This document shows, piece by piece, positions 35,885 to 47,880 of a DNA stretch of 64,000 nt (its first letter is position 1; the number at the start of each line of letters is the position of its first letter). Origin of the DNA: Chelydra serpentina (Eukaryota > Chordata > Testudines > Chelydridae); contig JBAIAC010000057.1 of assembly GCA_037349315.1 (NCBI GenBank), forward strand, positions 6,510,001 to 6,574,000, read 5' to 3'. The translations under genes were made by a program, and so were the position numbers. The notes under the pieces were generated by a model. That model was not told the DNA's origin and did no database searches. It worked only from the letters and a program-made list of their open reading frames with translations.

Positions 35885-36078
35885 CAGGATGGCCGAGGTC
35901 ACCGAGACGATGTTGGAGATGGCGTACTGCAGGGAGATGGCGTCCTGAGGGTTTGCCACGTAGCGCAGCACGGTCCCGTGCACGAGGGCGCCGGAGATGA
36001 AACTGAGGTGGCCGATCACAATCAGGACGAGCCCCGTCTTCATCAGGAGCTTCTGGAAGCTGCTGGGATCGAGGGTGT
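35885..36078 (-). CDS. TMEM54: TMEM54 coding exon 2
   Basis: The exon enters in phase 1 after CCCGCGCAG and leaves in phase 0 at ATCCTG|GTACTG (minus strand). It encodes TLDPSSFQKLLMKTGLVLI, then the first membrane span and VHGTVLRYVANPQDAIS, and the first half of the second span. Mammalian TMEM54 has VLMKTGLVL, HGTVLRYV and PQDA in the same order. Some readers would start translation at the internal Met of LMKTG, but the phase-matched exon at 37708-37720 gives a better start. Confidence 0.93.
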
Positions 36079-37129
36079 CTGCGCGGGAGGGAGGGGCTCA
36101 GCTCGCTGCCTCGGGTCCAGACAGCACCATGCACAGAGCAAGCCCAGCCACCCAGATCCCTGCCCCAGGGACCTTACAGCCCCGCTGACAGTGCCGGGAG
36201 GGGCGGAGCGGAGCAGGCATGGAGGAAGCCATGAGAAGCACGGCTGCTGTTGCAATGCCCTATAAAAATCCCCTCCGAACTCCTGACCAGGACTCTGGCG
36301 CAGCTCAGCCTGTCCCAGAGAATTTGCCCCGTGGGTGGCAGGGCGCGGCTGGGGTAGCTGAGCAGCGCAGACAGGATCGGGCCCAGTCCCACACCCGCGT
36401 CTCAGGGCTGGGACGTGAGTGGAGGGACGGGGCGAGCAGAGGGGAGCGGCGCCCCGGGGTGCCACAGACTGAAGAGAGGAAGGATCGGAAGGGAAGAGAG
36501 CCAAGGCTGTGGGGGGCTCCGGGCAGTCCAGTCCCAAGGCACAGAGCAACTGTGCTATCTCCAAAGGCTTCCAGAGGGGCCCAGAGAACCAATGAGGCCG
36601 TGGATAGGGCAGGAGAGCCGAGGGGAGCTGTACTCAGGGGAATCCGCCTCAGTGTTCCTTAGCTAGGAGGGCGCAGGAGCACCAGCTAGACGGCCCCTCA
36701 TCCGGTGGATCTAAGGCCCTGGAGCACAGAGACTAAGAAAGGGACAAGGAAGTTCTGTAAACAGAAGCTTCCCTACAAAACAAACAGATTTCTTTAAAGA
36801 TTAACCACACGTTAAACATCCAATGCCAAGAGATCATCGCCTCCCCACCCAACATGAAGGGGTGAGAGCGGGAGGGTGCCCAGGCCCTCTCCACACTAGG
36901 GCGTACAACTCTGCAAAACAGAACTCTCATGATCCTAGCAACCTGCTCTTTGGGGCAGGGCTTTCCTACTCCTGTTCCAGACCTACCCCTGTTCCAGACA
37001 CAGGCTGGAGCCCCTGATGCAAAGCCTTTCGAGATAGCACAGCCTGATGCTCCCGTGCGGACAGGAGCGCTGCTTTCAGGAGGTGACGTTATCAGCCTCT
37101 CTACTCCCATCAGCTCCCGCCACCCAGGG

Positions 37130-37275
37130 GGATCACACTTGGGGGATCTGGGTGACTTTGCTTCTATTCCCAGCTCGGTCAAGCACTGGGTGGCCTTGGG
37201 CAAGTCACTTTGCCCATTCTGTGTCACAGCTTCCCCATCTGTAGACAGAGAAGGATGTTGCCCAACCTCAGGGTT
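37130..37275 (+). repeat. MIR-like SINE relic in TMEM54 intron 1
   Basis: The order is TTGCTTCTATTCCCAGCTCG, GGTGGCCTTGGGCAAGTCAC and CTTCCCCATCTGTAGACAG. This is a recognisable MIR-type core and 3' part. Confidence 0.65.
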
Positions 37276-37360
37276 CCCCAGAGCCTTGGGCAGACGGTGC
37301 TGAAGAAGCAAGTGCTACATTGTGGCCTCTGGTGACCAGCTGACAGGACTCCCCCCTGCA

Positions 37361-37377
37361 CCCCCCCCCCCCCCCCC
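37361..37377. repeat. C17 homopolymer in TMEM54 intron 1
   Basis: Seventeen C bases in a row follow CCCCCCTGCA. The exact length is uncertain. Confidence 0.85.
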
Positions 37378-37707
37378 GCATCCTGCAGGCACACGGGTGA
37401 CACCCTGTGGTCACTCCCTCCTTGTGATCAGGATGAGATCGGGGCTTTGATCCCCCGGCCTCATTTCTCGCCTTTGCAACCCCACTGATTGTTTTCCACT
37501 CGCTGGGGCTCCTCATTTCCAAGCTCTTACAGAAGGAAAGAAAAAACGCCACCACAGGATGATGCAGACAAGGCCCCATCAGTCTCCAATCCACCAGTGC
37601 CTTTCCAGTCTGACCCCCGAGCCCACCCGGCAGGACAAGGGTGCAAAATTCCTACCCCGCCCTTCCACTGGGGGTGGGGGTGGGGAGGCACAGGGGATGC
37701 AACTCAC

Positions 37708-37720
37708 CCAGTCGACACAT
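37708..37720 (-). CDS. TMEM54: TMEM54 first coding exon, 13 nt
   Basis: On the minus strand the sequence reads ATGTGTCGACTGG followed by the donor GTGAGT. It gives MCRL plus one base, and its phase 1 end joins exon 2 to make an Asp codon, so the protein starts MCRLDTLDPSSFQKLL. Mammalian TMEM54 starts MCLRLGG and reaches LMKTG at nearly the same distance. The tiny exon was found by eye from phase, start codon and donor; the 5' UTR would lie at about 37721-37900. With exons 2-5 the total is 651 nt, 216 residues plus stop. Confidence 0.8.
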
Positions 37721-40700
37721 CTTGGCAGCTCTCAGATCAGGCCATTGTTGCTTCAAAGAGGGTCCATGTTAAGGAGTCTCTGCTTTCATCCCCTGGGAGC
37801 AGGCGGAGTTCCCGGCACTCCCAGTCCCTGCCCAGACCTGTGCGCGCTCTTCCATGCACCAGTCCCTGCCGCAGCTGCACTTACGCTCCCACAACTATTT
37901 TAAATCTGCTCTTCCTGTTTGACTAGCTCCCCAGGCCAGAACAAAGGGCTAAACTCCACCTTCCCCTGCTCCAGGAAAGGTGATTCAGAGCTCAAACCCC
38001 ACCCACCGCAGCTCCCATCTCCTGGCTGCAGTGATCTAGGTATGTAGGCCTCTCCCATGCAGACGGCCGCATGCTTCTCTTGTGATCCTGTGGCTCCAGG
38101 TTCCTTGGCTCCCAGCCTACAGGGGAAGTCTGCAGTGCAACAGGACTCTGGTGCGAGGGAGCTGGTCCCCCGACATGAGTAAAGTTTTACCAGAAATCCC
38201 AATGTAGGGGTTTTATACCATGTGGGCAACACATTCCTTACACCGGGCCTTTGCTTCCCACCTACATTCAGCTGCCAATCGCCAAGGCTCCCCAGTCTTC
38301 TTCCTTGGGGGTGTTCACCCACCCTACTGACCTCCCCCTCTTGGAGGTGGTAACATGGCACACTTCAAACCCTATCCCAGGGTGGTGATTCTATCTACAT
38401 TTCTATACCATGGGACACCTGGTCATGCCTGTCCCAGCAACCCTGTGCCCTACCCCTCCGCTGACTTGCATGTAGGCTTTCCCCAAACAGCTGCCCGCTG
38501 GAGATGCAATCACTAAACATTCTTCAGGAAGTGCTGGCTGTAAGGCTCCCCCATGCATCTTACAGCTGAAGTCATGCTAGCAACAGCGTTGCTAGGAGGG
38601 CTCTTTCATGGTTTCCTTGACTTTTATGAGCAAGGATTCATCTCACTCCTCCCTGGGGACCTACAACTGCCGCTCTCAAGCCATCCTTTTGCACTCGGAT
38701 CACAGAAAACCTGCTAGAACTGCACAAGCAATAACCATGCTCAGTCCCACTCTAATCAAACCAGGATCACGCTTGTCCATCACACAGGGCTGCTGCAGGG
38801 ATTCAGTACTGGGTATTCCCAGCACATCTCACACCTCTCTCTTGGAGGAAAGCTGGGAGGGCCTTGCTCAGCTGGATTGTATGTTCCATTGTCACATCCT
38901 CAAACCACAAGGCGGCTTTGATATGTCCAGGCATTTTAGATCACCCGCTCGCTCAATTGTAAGCAGTTTTGCTGCTATCGTTCTGTGGATTTCTCCTTCC
39001 CCCCTTGCAGATGGTTAGCACAGCTCCCCAACGATTTCAGCTCCCAGGACAGCCTGCACACTCATTTCATAGCAGAACCTTCCTACTCCGCAGTCTCTCG
39101 GTGCCTAGATGTGACAGTGGTGGGTGCCCCAGAGAGATCCAGCACCGAAGAGCTGTGTGGAAAGGGGTCCCAATCATAGCCCATGGGGAGAAGAATCCAG
39201 AAATCAAGTCTCCAAATGTAGAGTATGGGTGAAATCTTGGCCCTAAACTGACAAAACTCCCATGGATTTAATGGGACCAGGATTGAATCCCATGCAATCT
39301 GCATATTTTAGAAACACAGCCAAGCTGTGAATGAAAGAACTCGGGAGGTAGCTGAATTCTTACTGAAGTGGCATACCCTATTTAAGAAGGTATTTTCAAA
39401 ATCCTTCCATAGCTACAGCATTAGACAGGTGCCACCATGGAGCCAGACAGGCGTTAATTCACCTCTCAGTCTGAGCTCGGTGGCTGCCTCTTATCCTACT
39501 CAGTCACTAGAAATTGCTCCACCATTTTGTTACTACCGCCTCTCTTCTACTCCAGTGCAGCAGATGCCCTGTGCCTGCTGTGCACTCCTTCCTCCATCTG
39601 GGATGTCTTGTTACTACCTGCCTTGCATTGTGCCCTGTATATGGCTTTGTTCAGTTTCTCCTTACTACGGACACTTGAGTTGCCTTACAAAGACCTCCTT
39701 GCTAGGCAGCCATCCTGCACTGTGTGTTCTCCTGCGGTGGCAGAACGGGATACAGTGAAGGAGATGCGCATTGAGGTAAAGGACACCGCTCCTCTATGGG
39801 GACCGGAGCAGAACACTTAGCAACAAAGATCGCTTCTGTGCGAAAGACGCCCACGCCCCACCTAACCAGCTGACAAGAGGAGAGCAGGGAAGCAGGAGTA
39901 AAAGACTCATGATTGAAGTGATCCTCTCCGAGGTCTTCACGAGCAATTGTCAAAGTCATGCACCCAAGGCTACAAGTTCTAATGTAATCCGTGCCACCAA
40001 ACGTTTCACCACCATCACTAGTGGTCTACACTCTATGCTATTGCTGTGCAGTTACTCTTCGTACCGTCCCTGCTGCCGCCTTACCCAATTCCTAGCTCTG
40101 TATCTGCAGGTCTCACAGGGCTTCTCCCATCTCCAGATATCGTCTTCAGGGGTTTGTGAAATGCTGCAGACTGTTCACACAGCCTGGGAAACAGGGTCAT
40201 ATCACCCCACACAGCCTTAATCCGATTCAAGATCTGCGCTCTACTGGATAAATATAGGGACTCTTCTCTCCCCCCCCCTCGTTTCTAAGCATAAGTCCCT
40301 CTAACCTCACTACCTGCTCTTGATCACAGTGTTTGCCACTGCCTTTGTGCCTCTCCCGTTGTGGCCGCCAAACCACATTCAACCACCCCTCTCACTAGGA
40401 GCGACTCTCTACAAAGATCATGAAAACAAGATTTTAGAACATCTGTGAGGACAGAACAGCTGAACTAGTTGTGACTAAATGAGGATATGAAAAATTTCCC
40501 CAGCTGAGCACAGTATCTGCACCTCCCATCATCTGTTTTCTATATTGCTTGTGTCTGGGTTTTGTAATCCCCACTCCTGCTTTATGGTGTGGGCCATTAT
40601 TCCCTTTCACCATTGCAGCTGGCAGTCACTACTGCAATTCCCAGAACTCCCTGGTAGGGGGTGCTGGAGTATTATACACAGTACTTGCTTCACCTCTCCC

Positions 40701-41860
40701 CATTTCTCCTGCAAGTTGTCACTGGTACATTGCTATCCTGAGTCAGCCCCAGAGCTGAAATTTCATTCCTTATTAAAATCCCGGTCCCTGGGTCAGGCTC
40801 TTTTTCTTGATTGAGCAGCTGCTCAACCCAGGGGTGGGAAAGTCAGGAAAGGTTCCTGTTAATTTGTATCGCATTGACTGATTAATGGGCCTGTTTTAGC
40901 ACTAGAGTGACGTGCTGGGTGGGTGCTGCAGTCTCCATATTGCCCCATCCAAAGTAATACCACCAAAAATCTTACCTTAACCTTCCAGAAGTTCATGCCC
41001 GTCAGTCCTTGCTCTGCAGCTCACGCCACGCACTGGGAGGGGAAAGCAGGTCCATTCTCAGTGACACTAGCAAGCCACCTTTGGCTCACAGCAAAGCTCA
41101 GCCAGGAAAGCATTCGGCTAGTCCCACTCCAACCTGTGTTCGTTAAGTGGTCTCTTGTATTTACAAAATGCAGTGAACAGTAGCTGCCTGGCTGGCTGAG
41201 GATGGGGAGAAGAGAGAAGATGAAGTTTAGAGGGCCTGTGAGTGTATAGCTGCATTAGAACGCCGCACTACTAGCAGGGAAGCACCACAAAGCAGGACAG
41301 GAAGTTGCAGAGTCGTCACTGCTTTGTCATGCAGCATGCAATTGTTCTGTATCTGATTTCGATCCCTCCACAGCATACTGGGAGACGTTCCCCTCCAAAT
41401 GGCTCCTTCTGTCCAGTGCAGCCCTATTCTTCACTCCAGAAAGCGTAGGTCAGGAGTGACCTCCATGGACATAGAATTCATTAGGGTACGGTGAAGAGTG
41501 TGCTGGCTCAGAAATCTCATCTAGAATTAGGCCAAAGTAGCAATTCCAGAAGTCAAACAGTGGTGTCTAAAAGGCAGACAATACACACCAACCTTCCCCC
41601 CAGACCCCACGCTACCTAGATTCCCCAGTGACATTAGATGAAGTGACACATGGAGGGAGAATAAGGGCTCCCTGCCACAACCCAGTTTCAAACCAGGAAC
41701 ATTTGTAACCGTAGTCACACCCGTCTGTATAGAAGCCCTGCAGCTACTGTGGCAATTCCACCAGCAGCTCCAACAGAGGAGCAGAGAATCAAGTGGAGAG
41801 AGTCACTGAGCACAGGGGACTTCACTTCTTTAAATCTGACAAGGAAGAAATGGATGCAAG
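37721..41860. other. TMEM54 upstream region and intergenic stretch to RNF19B
   Basis: The first 200 bp should hold the TMEM54 5' UTR and promoter, but I see no CpG island or TATA box that fixes it. The remainder up to the RNF19B 3' end has no recognisable exon or clear repeat family and is of ordinary composition. Confidence 0.5.
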
Positions 41861-41864
41861 TCGA

Positions 41865-42152
41865 ATTACAACAGAAATCTTTATTAAAACAAGTCTTTAG
41901 TAGTATTTTTGCAGACACACAGTATACGCGCACACATACATATGTACACTCAGACACCCCCAGAGCGCTTGAACCAATAAATTAAAAACGAGGGTGGATT
42001 TTTTTTTATTTTTAAATCATGTAAGAAATGGCATCTTTCCCTTCAGGGTCAGACCAGGAAGCTGGCCAGAGAATCAGAAACAGAAGCAACAAAGGACAAC
42101 CCCCCACAAAGGATGCAGTGATTGTAAGCGTGCTTCTCTGGAGGAGGCACCT
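41865..42152 (-). other. RNF19B: RNF19B 3' untranslated region with two poly(A) signals
   Basis: Read on the minus strand, AATAAA occurs at 42010-42005 and again at 41885-41880. The region after the stop is A/T-rich. The proximal signal would give a 3' UTR of about 160 nt and the distal one about 290 nt. Both are short, and a longer form using a signal further left is not excluded. Confidence 0.6.
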
Positions 42153-42600
42153 TCATACTCTGGCTTCAATGCACTCCAGTTTAGAGACCATTTCCTCTGG
42201 CCTGTGCCCTTCTTCTTGGGCACACTGGCTCAGATGGGCACTTGGGCTCTCAGCACCTCTGGCTTTTGGGGTCTGTGGGCAGGCTACAGTCTGAGGGTGG
42301 GGGGAATCACACTCGTCCGAGGTAATGTCTGGCACGTCATCTGACTGGCTGTCGGAGCTCTCCAGATCACTCCGTATGCTCTCAGGCTGCGCCAGGGTGA
42401 TGTCCCAGGTTTTGCTGGCAATGCAGTCCTTCTGCTCACAGCTTTGGTGTTTGCATGTCTGCTCCTGCTCCTCCTCCTCCTCATTTTCTGCCATCTGGGT
42501 GTGGACGTGGAGAGAGTCCTCTGTGCTGCTGCCACTAACTAGTTGGTAGTGGCTAGGTTTGGCCTCTATGTCCACTTGGATCTCCATGTTATTGCACTCT
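42153..42600 (-). CDS. RNF19B: RNF19B last coding exon (exon 9)
   Basis: The acceptor is TTTCTGCAG and the exon enters in phase 2. It encodes [38 protein letters not shown], an acidic Glu run and the Ser/Asp-rich [19 protein letters not shown], ending EARV and TGA at 42155-42153. This is the cytosolic C-terminal tail of RNF19B, matching the mammalian tail phrase for phrase. The nine exons total 2133 nt, 710 residues plus stop (human about 732). Confidence 0.97.
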
Positions 42601-43630
42601 CTGCAGAAACAAGCACCACTTTGGTTAGTTCCCAGCTACAGCAGAAGTCTCGAGTTATTAATATTAGCATGTTACCTTGAGCGCTTTTTCAACAGCAAGC
42701 TTCATGACGGAGGCAAGTATGGGAGTGCCATTCACCACACCATGCCGACAACAGGCAATACTACAATAATTTACACCCATAAGATTATTCCCCCTTTTAT
42801 AATTAGGGCTACTGAGGCAGATTCTGTGCCACAGACAGGAACAACCTTGGATCCAAATTCTTATCACTAACCTCTAGGGAACACAGTTTGCTTCCAACAG
42901 TCCCAAGCCTTCATTCTGTGCAAGACTAAGCCAAGGAAAATGTTCCCTTCTAGCTAGTGAGACCTTGCTAGAGGAAATATGTTGTAACTTCAGTAAAGAG
43001 GTGACACACCAACAACTCCAAACACGAGAGGACTGCTTAGCAAGGAAGGGCTGTGACCAACTGGTTTGGCAGGTTACTATATGATGATATATAACCCTAA
43101 AGGTATTCAGACAGTCTCTGGAACCCATGCATGTTTAATGGGTTTTCCTGTGTATCTGTCCCATTGTTTCCAATTACCAACCCTTAATCATGCCCTATAG
43201 TGGAAGGACCCACTGACACTACCTAGAGAGGTGATGCAGTTATGAACACTATGCATATGGTACAATCATCCCACCTACAGAGTTCCAACAGAGACAGGTA
43301 CAGACAACCACAGGTGGTGCTTTGCTAGAAAAAGGGATTCTCTGCTGAGTTTGCAGGACAGAAGAACTAAAGTGAGTGAGCTGTCCCAGGGACCTCAACA
43401 CAGGCTCTGCTAGTGGTGGTGAAGGATACTGAATTACAAACACAGCTGGAAAGGAAGGTGAAGGGAGAATGTTTCTTGAGCTAACCAAGGAAAAGAAAGC
43501 TTGCAGGAGTCCACATATACCTCCAGTCATTAACATCAAAGCTCCAATGTGCACATTCTCCACAGCCCTCAAACCCCGCCACCACCACACCCCATATTAC
43601 CCACACTCTGGTGCATTGGCAGTTCGGTAC

Positions 43631-43762
43631 CTGTCCTGTGGGTTGTATGAACTGATGATGGAACCAGCCATAGCCCGAGTGCTGGCGTTGTCACTAACTG
43701 CTCCGAGACTGACAGAGTCCTTGGGGAAAATCTCCTTCTGTACGTCAGCTTGCACTTCCAGC
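43631..43762 (-). CDS. RNF19B: RNF19B exon 8
   Basis: The 132-nt exon runs from CCTTCCCAG to the donor GTACCG. It encodes [40 protein letters not shown] and enters and leaves in phase 2. The sequence is almost that of the mammalian protein and belongs to the cytosolic region after the second membrane span. Confidence 0.97.
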
Positions 43763-44667
43763 CTGGGAAGGGGTGGGAAACATCCAGAGTCATCAACACA
43801 GCCAGGGGCCACAGAACAGCCTAGCTCATTTCTTAAAACTACAGGAACAAGAGTCATTTAGCAAGTGGGAACTGAGAGGACAGGTGGCCTTCTGTGCTAA
43901 TCCAGGTCTGCACCAAGTTTAAAATCAGATGAACCTTTCAGGTTAGCCTCATTTGTGCCTCCATTTGGCTGAGCCCTTTCCTCAGTCTGTTTTCCATATC
44001 GAAGTTAGATTGTGTTTATACCCATGACTCACACAGTTCCTGTGCAAGGCAGCTTTCCAGATCCAGCACACAGCTATGATTATATTCTGGGCTATAATTT
44101 CAATGCGGGTCTCCAATTACATGGCCAGAATGACTCAGAGGCAGGTTCAGAGGAAAAACTGTGGCGTAATCTTATAACTGGAGGCAGGACCTCCTGAGTC
44201 CTGATCACTAAGTGCTATTAGGGAATAACAGACATTTGAAGCACTAGGCTAGGTCAGCAAGATGTTTGCAAGAGCCTTATATGGCAAACTAGTATACCTC
44301 TGATGCACTTCCATCTCTGCTGCTCCTCAAACCAACCCCAAACCCTATCTCCTGCCATCAAGGAGCTAGAAAGGCTGCAGGAGAAAGATAACCAAACCAG
44401 ATTGTGCTGTGGCTGCTATTTACTTGGTGTTGTTGCAACAGGGACAAGATTGGGGAACAGCTGAGGGATAGTTTATTGGACCTGATTCTACCATAGGTCA
44501 AGAGGTTTAAAAAGTGATACTGAGATTAGATCCCAATTATCAGAGGTGCCACCCACTAAACAAAACAGATCCCTGGCGAGCTAACAAGCCTCACCATTCC
44601 TCACTACAGATTAGGCCTTGTGACCCTTCAGCCCCTTTGCTGCCATGATCCGAGTCAGTTCAGTTAC

Positions 44668-44875
44668 CTGCTGTACTTTCCCTTTCCACCCGAGAGGACT
44701 CCACCGCTCAGGGTACCACCTGAAAGGGCAGCAAAGCTGGCCGTCTCACTGTAGTTGCCCTGCATGACACTGAGCCCATCCGTGGGGCTCCCGCTGGTGC
44801 TCAATACACTAGTTAGTCCCTCGATGCTGCTCTCACCAATACTGGGGTTCTTCAGAGCTCGCCAAGCATCTGCCA
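44668..44875 (-). CDS. RNF19B: RNF19B exon 7
   Basis: The 208-nt exon runs from CCTGTCTCAG to the donor GTAACT. It encodes [35 protein letters not shown] and [18 protein letters not shown]. The Gly/Ser-rich stretch is typical of RNF19B. It enters in phase 1 and leaves in phase 2. Confidence 0.97.
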
Positions 44876-45266
44876 CTGAGACAGGTAAAGAAGATACATT
44901 GAACATTAAACAGTGTAAAGGAACTGCCACGCTGTTAGGGGTTAACCGTTAAGGCTGCATGTCAGACAGCAGCACGTTCTATACTGATTTCAGATTCATT
45001 CTCCAGCAGGGAAGAGGGCTGGGATCTCCCAGGGAAAGGCACTATGGTGCTTCCCACACAAGCTTTGTGTTAAGAGTGCAGGGTGTATGCTAAAGGGTCA
45101 GCCTTGAAACAGCGGCACGGAAGTGAAAGCTAGAAATCTTGACATACTGAAAAGGACTGATTATCCATCCCAATTAATCCCAAGGGACAGTCCCACAGTG
45201 AGGCCTTGCTTGTTTCCTCCCAGCCCTTCAGACTACACAGACAGATAGTGAAAAGTCATTCATCAC

Positions 45267-45407
45267 CTGTAATGGGTCCATCATCTTCGTCAAACTCTAT
45301 TTTCACTCCCTTCCCATTGGCTGTGCTGACTCCACAGCCACCTCCCCGGCAGAGAGAAATTGGCACAACACCATAGACATAGGCCAGCATGATGGGGACT
45401 CCAATAC
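45267..45407 (-). CDS. RNF19B: RNF19B exon 6
   Basis: The 141-nt exon runs from CTGTTGCAG to the donor GTGATG. It encodes the end of the second membrane span ([18 protein letters not shown]) and [20 protein letters not shown], then DEDDGPIT. Phase is 1 at both ends. Confidence 0.97.
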
Positions 45408-45483
45408 CTGCAACAGAGGACACAGCGGGTCAAGAGGAATATCAGATAAGGAGTCTGAGGCATGCCGGATAGGCAGCATGAAC

Positions 45484-45575
45484 ACTCTCGGGGCAGGGAC
45501 CACCAGGTTTGTGTTTGCACAGCACCTGGCACAATGGGTTCCGGGTTCCTAGGTGTGACCATAATACAAATAACG
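45484..45575 (+). repeat. Old dispersed repeat in RNF19B intron 5
   Basis: The segment reads CTCTCGGGGCAGGGACC, then GCACAGCACCTGGCACAATG and GGGTTCCTAGGTG, ending ATAATACAAATAACGG. It is a further copy of the family at 1247-1380. Confidence 0.6.
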
Positions 45576-46019
45576 GCTGTGACCATCATGCTACAGCACA
45601 AGGGAACCCGCTTCCAGCACAGAGTTTCATTATAACCCCTAGGGAACCTGCAGTGGAACAATCCCAGTCTTGGGATAGGGCCAAAGAACAAGTTGACTCC
45701 ATGAAGTTTGCAGAGGCAGCTTGCCAGCATATCAAACTTGTATAAAAACCAGTTTCTTTGGCAGAACTGTGGGTACGAACACTACAGGGAGCGTTCTACA
45801 CAGTGCTCAGTCTTGAGCCACACACACCAGGACCTGCAGCCTCTGCAGGCAGCATGTTAGATAAGTGGGGAAACAACCAACAGGGATATTGTAGGAGTTT
45901 GTGGGCTACCCTTTGGTCACTCGTGCCCAATAACTGTCAGAATAGTAGAGGCACGACGAACGAGGAGCAGAGCTATGAATAATAACTGACCATGAGGAAA
46001 ATCGGCCTTGTCTACTTAC

Positions 46020-46134
46020 CAACACTGACAGCCGCAATAACTGGGGATGCAAGGACAGACAAGGTGACCCCACCGGTGATGGCCAAGTTCCTCTTGTGCT
46101 TAGAGGTTTTCTTTCCATCATAACGGCTGTGGAT
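46020..46134 (-). CDS. RNF19B: RNF19B exon 5
   Basis: The 115-nt exon runs from CCTCCCCAG to the donor GTAAGT. It encodes [19 protein letters not shown] and [19 protein letters not shown], the basic loop and start of the second membrane span. It enters in phase 0 and leaves in phase 1. Confidence 0.97.
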
Positions 46135-46269
46135 CTGGGGAGGGCAGGAAACACCAGGTGAGAAAACAGACAGCCTGGCCACTGAGCATCCACTAGCATG
46201 AGAAACTAATATGCTCATGATCTTACTACTTTGCCATACATGCCAGTCATGTGACCCTTAAAATCACCC

Positions 46270-46505
46270 ATAATAGCCACTGATGGAGGATAGGTCCATC
46301 AACGGCCATTAGCCAAGATGGTCAGTTGTGCAGCCCAATGCTCTGGATGCTGGGACTGAACAACAGGGGATGGATTACTAAAAAAACCCAACAACCCTGT
46401 CGTTCTGTTCATTCCCTTTGAAGCATCTGGCATTGGCCACTGATGAAGACAGGATACTGGGCTAGATGGGCCATTGGTTTGATGCAATATGGCCATTCTT
46501 ATACA
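46270..46505 (+). mobile_element. CR1 LINE 3' fragment in RNF19B intron 4
   Basis: The landmarks are GGCATTGGCCACTGATGAAG, ACAGGATACTGGGCTAGATG and GGCCATTGGTTTGATGCAAT, ending TATGGCCATTCTTATA. This is the 3' end of a CR1 element on the + strand, antisense to RNF19B. Confidence 0.85.
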
Positions 46506-47176
46506 CCTCCATCCCACCCAGAGACCTCAATCAGATGTAGCCAGTGCATCTGTTCAGGGGTAAGGACAAGCTGGAGATACAATGGAGCTTTCTCCCTCTT
46601 CACCTAATGCCTGTCCACCAATAGAAACAGGCAAAGGGACTGGATGACTCAGGGAACATGAAGCCTCTGACCTCTAGTCACCAGTACAAATCCAGGACAG
46701 ACTGGTAAACAGTCATTACCATCAGAACTGGTTGATAACTTGTGTGAAGTGAGGTGAGGGATCCGGGTTCAGTTATTACTGGACAAGCCCAAGGTACAAG
46801 AGCCACCACAGAGGCCAAGAATTAGATACACAGTTCTCCCTCTCTACGGGGATGCACTGGGTCCAAGGTGGAGGCATTCTGGCAGAGCAATGTGCACTGG
46901 GCACTGACAGTGCCCATGAGGCACATGCTCGTTTGACTGAGAACTTCAGTCTTCAGGGCTGTCAAGCCATCATACTTTCCACACTCACTAGGTAGAAAAC
47001 CCAAGAAATAGTGATCTTCAGTTGGCCTAACAGCCAGCTGAGTTTTCGGCAGCTGTATGAAAAGATCCCACACTTACAATTAGCCTAAATTCCTTGACAA
47101 ACACCTAGGATTCCTATCAGAGGATGTTTCAGTCTGCACATTCCATTAGTTCTGATCTCCAGCCCACCATGCTTAC

Positions 47177-47339
47177 CTTTCTCCCAACGTACACTGGGAT
47201 GCCAATGACCATGGCAGGAATGGCAATGCCAGCAATGAGGGAAATGCCTACAGGGGCACCAATCAATGTGCCCAGCTGCCAGAGAATTTTCTTCTTGCGA
47301 CTCCACGGCTTCTTACCCCAGAACGTGCAGCCAGAGGGA
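47177..47339 (-). CDS. RNF19B: RNF19B exon 4
   Basis: The 163-nt exon runs from GGGGAACAG-type sequence (CCCCTACAG) to GAGAAAG|GTAAGC. It encodes [19 protein letters not shown] and [20 protein letters not shown], the first membrane span, then IPVYVGRK. It leaves in phase 0. The [17 protein letters not shown] block is strictly kept in RNF19 proteins. Confidence 0.97.
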
Positions 47340-47735
47340 CTGTAGGGGAAATAAGTTGCCTTTTCAATATTCACATAAAAATATGACTCGTGGGAATTGA
47401 GTGAATACTGTGCAAGTAAGGCTCCTTCTCCCAAGGTCCAGTTGACCGTCAAGAATGGATGCCCCCCCAGTGTGAAGGGAACTACACTGAACATTCATCC
47501 CATTAAGAGCTTCCCCACACTTTTCCATTAGTGGAGGCCAACCACAGTCAGGAGGGACCACTGTGCACTGCGGTTGTGAGGAAACTCAAAGTTTCACCCT
47601 ATTCCAGGTGACCAGGAATGTGTTGGGGGAGGGAAGGTGCATTTGTGAGGAGCTGGAGAAATTAAAATACAAAAATATAAACAAACATCACACTCCAGCA
47701 ACAGGAGGCCAAGAGGATTCTGCTCCCCAACTCAC

Positions 47736-47880
47736 CTGAGGTAATGCAGATCTGAGATCTCCTTCATACACAGCCAGCAGAATTCACAGCCACACACTGC
47801 GCAAGTCATGTGATTACAGCTCCCATCATTCATCTTGATAATGTAAGCACTGCAACGTGGACACGGCTTGATGTCATCGG
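47736..47880 (-). CDS. RNF19B: RNF19B exon 3, RING2 with the catalytic cysteine
   Basis: The 145-nt exon runs from CTCCCCGAAG to CTCAG|GTGAG. It encodes [37 protein letters not shown] and [10 protein letters not shown]. This is the RING2 (Rcat) domain; the Cys of SCNHM, near residue 282, is the expected ubiquitin-thioester cysteine by comparison with other RBR ligases. It enters in phase 1 and leaves in phase 2. Confidence 0.97.
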